From Deltaproteobacteria bacterium (GTDB lineage: Bacteria > Bdellovibrionota_C > UBA2361 > SZUA-149 > JAITKM01), in NCBI GenBank assembly GCA_031278395.1, contig JAITKM010000019.1, positions 1-6,036 of the forward strand: DNA of 6,036 nt, written 5' to 3'. The notes beneath the pieces were generated by a model that saw nothing but the letters and a program-made list of their open reading frames with translations, had not been told where the DNA came from and ran no database searches. Below are positions 5,856 through 6,036 of the stretch, piece by piece (the stretch's first letter is position 1; each line of letters begins with the position of its first letter). The position numbers were made by a program, and so were the translations under genes.

Positions 5856-5901
5856 TTCGCTGGCGCTGGTATGGGGTTTTCGCTGGCGCTGGTATGGGGT
5901 T
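5856..5901 (+). repeat. Exact 23-bp tandem duplication within the end motif
   Basis: The 23-base unit beginning TTCGCTGGCGCTGG and ending TATGGGGTT occurs at 5856-5878 and immediately again at 5879-5901 without change. Each unit itself contains CGCTGG twice, whereas the copy at 5418-5424 contains it once. The exactness suggests recent slippage or expansion. Confidence 0.8.
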
Positions 5902-5933
5902 ACTTTATTTCTAATTTCCCATGGTGCAGGGTT
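5889..5933 (+). repeat. Element end motif, copy 2, plus partner of copy B
   Basis: Bases 5889-5910 are identical to 5421-5442. Shortly after, TGGTGCAGGGTT (5922-5933) is the exact reverse complement of AACCCTGCACCA at 5803-5814. The copy B end motif and this site could close a stem across about 110 bases. A TTCTTTTATG run after the arm gives a modest T-rich tail. Confidence 0.65.
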
Positions 5934-5963
5934 CTTTTATGATCTTTTTATGACAATCCTCGT

Positions 5964-6026
5964 ATGAAACAAATTTTTGCTTGCTTATTTTTAGTTTATG
6001 GTATTTTTTCAAAGATAACTATTTAA
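5964..6026 (+). CDS. Doubtful 20-codon hydrophobic ORF
   Basis: ATG at 5964 opens MKQIFACLFLVYGIFSKITI and stops at TAA 6024-6026. The basic start followed by a hydrophobic stretch looks like a signal peptide or a very small membrane peptide. No Shine-Dalgarno sequence precedes it (GACAATCCTCGT). It could be the broken start of a secreted protein or chance. The window ends ten bases later, so downstream continuation cannot be checked. Confidence 0.15.
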   Translation: MKQIFACLFLVYGIFSKITI

Positions 6027-6036
6027 TATTCCTATC

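Larger units (their letters stand above)
5371..6036. other. Long non-coding region after serS, mostly repeats
   Basis: No coding region is supported in these 666 bases. From 5411 to 5937 the sequence is a mosaic of direct and inverted repeats, described separately. The part after 5938 is AT-rich and unique, with one short hydrophobic ORF at 5964-6026. No transposase, integrase or tRNA is visible, and I saw no clean hairpin-plus-T-run directly after the serS stop. The paired arms of the repeat block may end serS transcription instead. Confidence 0.7.

Overview
The window is AT-rich bacterial DNA carrying ordinary housekeeping genes plus one unusual non-coding, repeat-dense block. It opens with the last 29 codons of what looks like SecF, the inner-membrane protein-export subunit. 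Complete genes follow for an ABC-F ATPase (minus strand), a small DUF465/YdcH-like protein, UDP-glucose 4-epimerase (galE) and seryl-tRNA synthetase (serS), the last three on the plus strand. Gene content says Bacteria but does not fix the phylum. The small DUF465-like protein points toward a Gram-negative lineage. The SerRS is of a variant that I recall from clostridia and some archaea. The ABC-F reads, from memory, like deltaproteobacterial homologues. I read this as a Gram-negative or candidate-phylum bacterium with some transferred genes; that is inference.

Layout. 2-91: end of secF, then a good intrinsic terminator. 151-572: no convincing gene; a perfect short palindrome, one doubtful 37-codon ORF, and a weak terminator for the ABC-F gene entering from the other side. 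573-2441: ABC-F gene on the minus strand. 2442-2660: divergent intergenic region with candidate promoters for the small gene and a hairpin spanning the ABC-F start codon. 2661-2909: DUF465-like gene. 2927-2976: 14-bp perfect hairpin followed by a T-run. 3008-4036: galE. 4093-5370: serS, 56 bases after galE and possibly co-transcribed with it. 5371-6036: no supported gene. Of this, 5411-5937 is a mosaic of direct and inverted repeats, and a 20-codon hydrophobic ORF of doubtful reality lies near the right edge.

The genes do not form a functional pathway. They serve protein export, ribosome rescue or protection, nucleotide-sugar metabolism and aminoacylation, and look like a housekeeping neighbourhood of short transcription units.

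No obvious new protein system is present. The most distinctive feature is the repeat block after serS. It has heptad TTAGTGG-type arrays in opposite orientations that can fold into a long hairpin. It also has a segment of about 140 bases duplicated in tandem and differing by exactly one heptad, and recurring end motifs that pair with each other partly through G-U pairs. It resembles a palindromic intergenic repeat family or MITE-like element, without a transposase in view.
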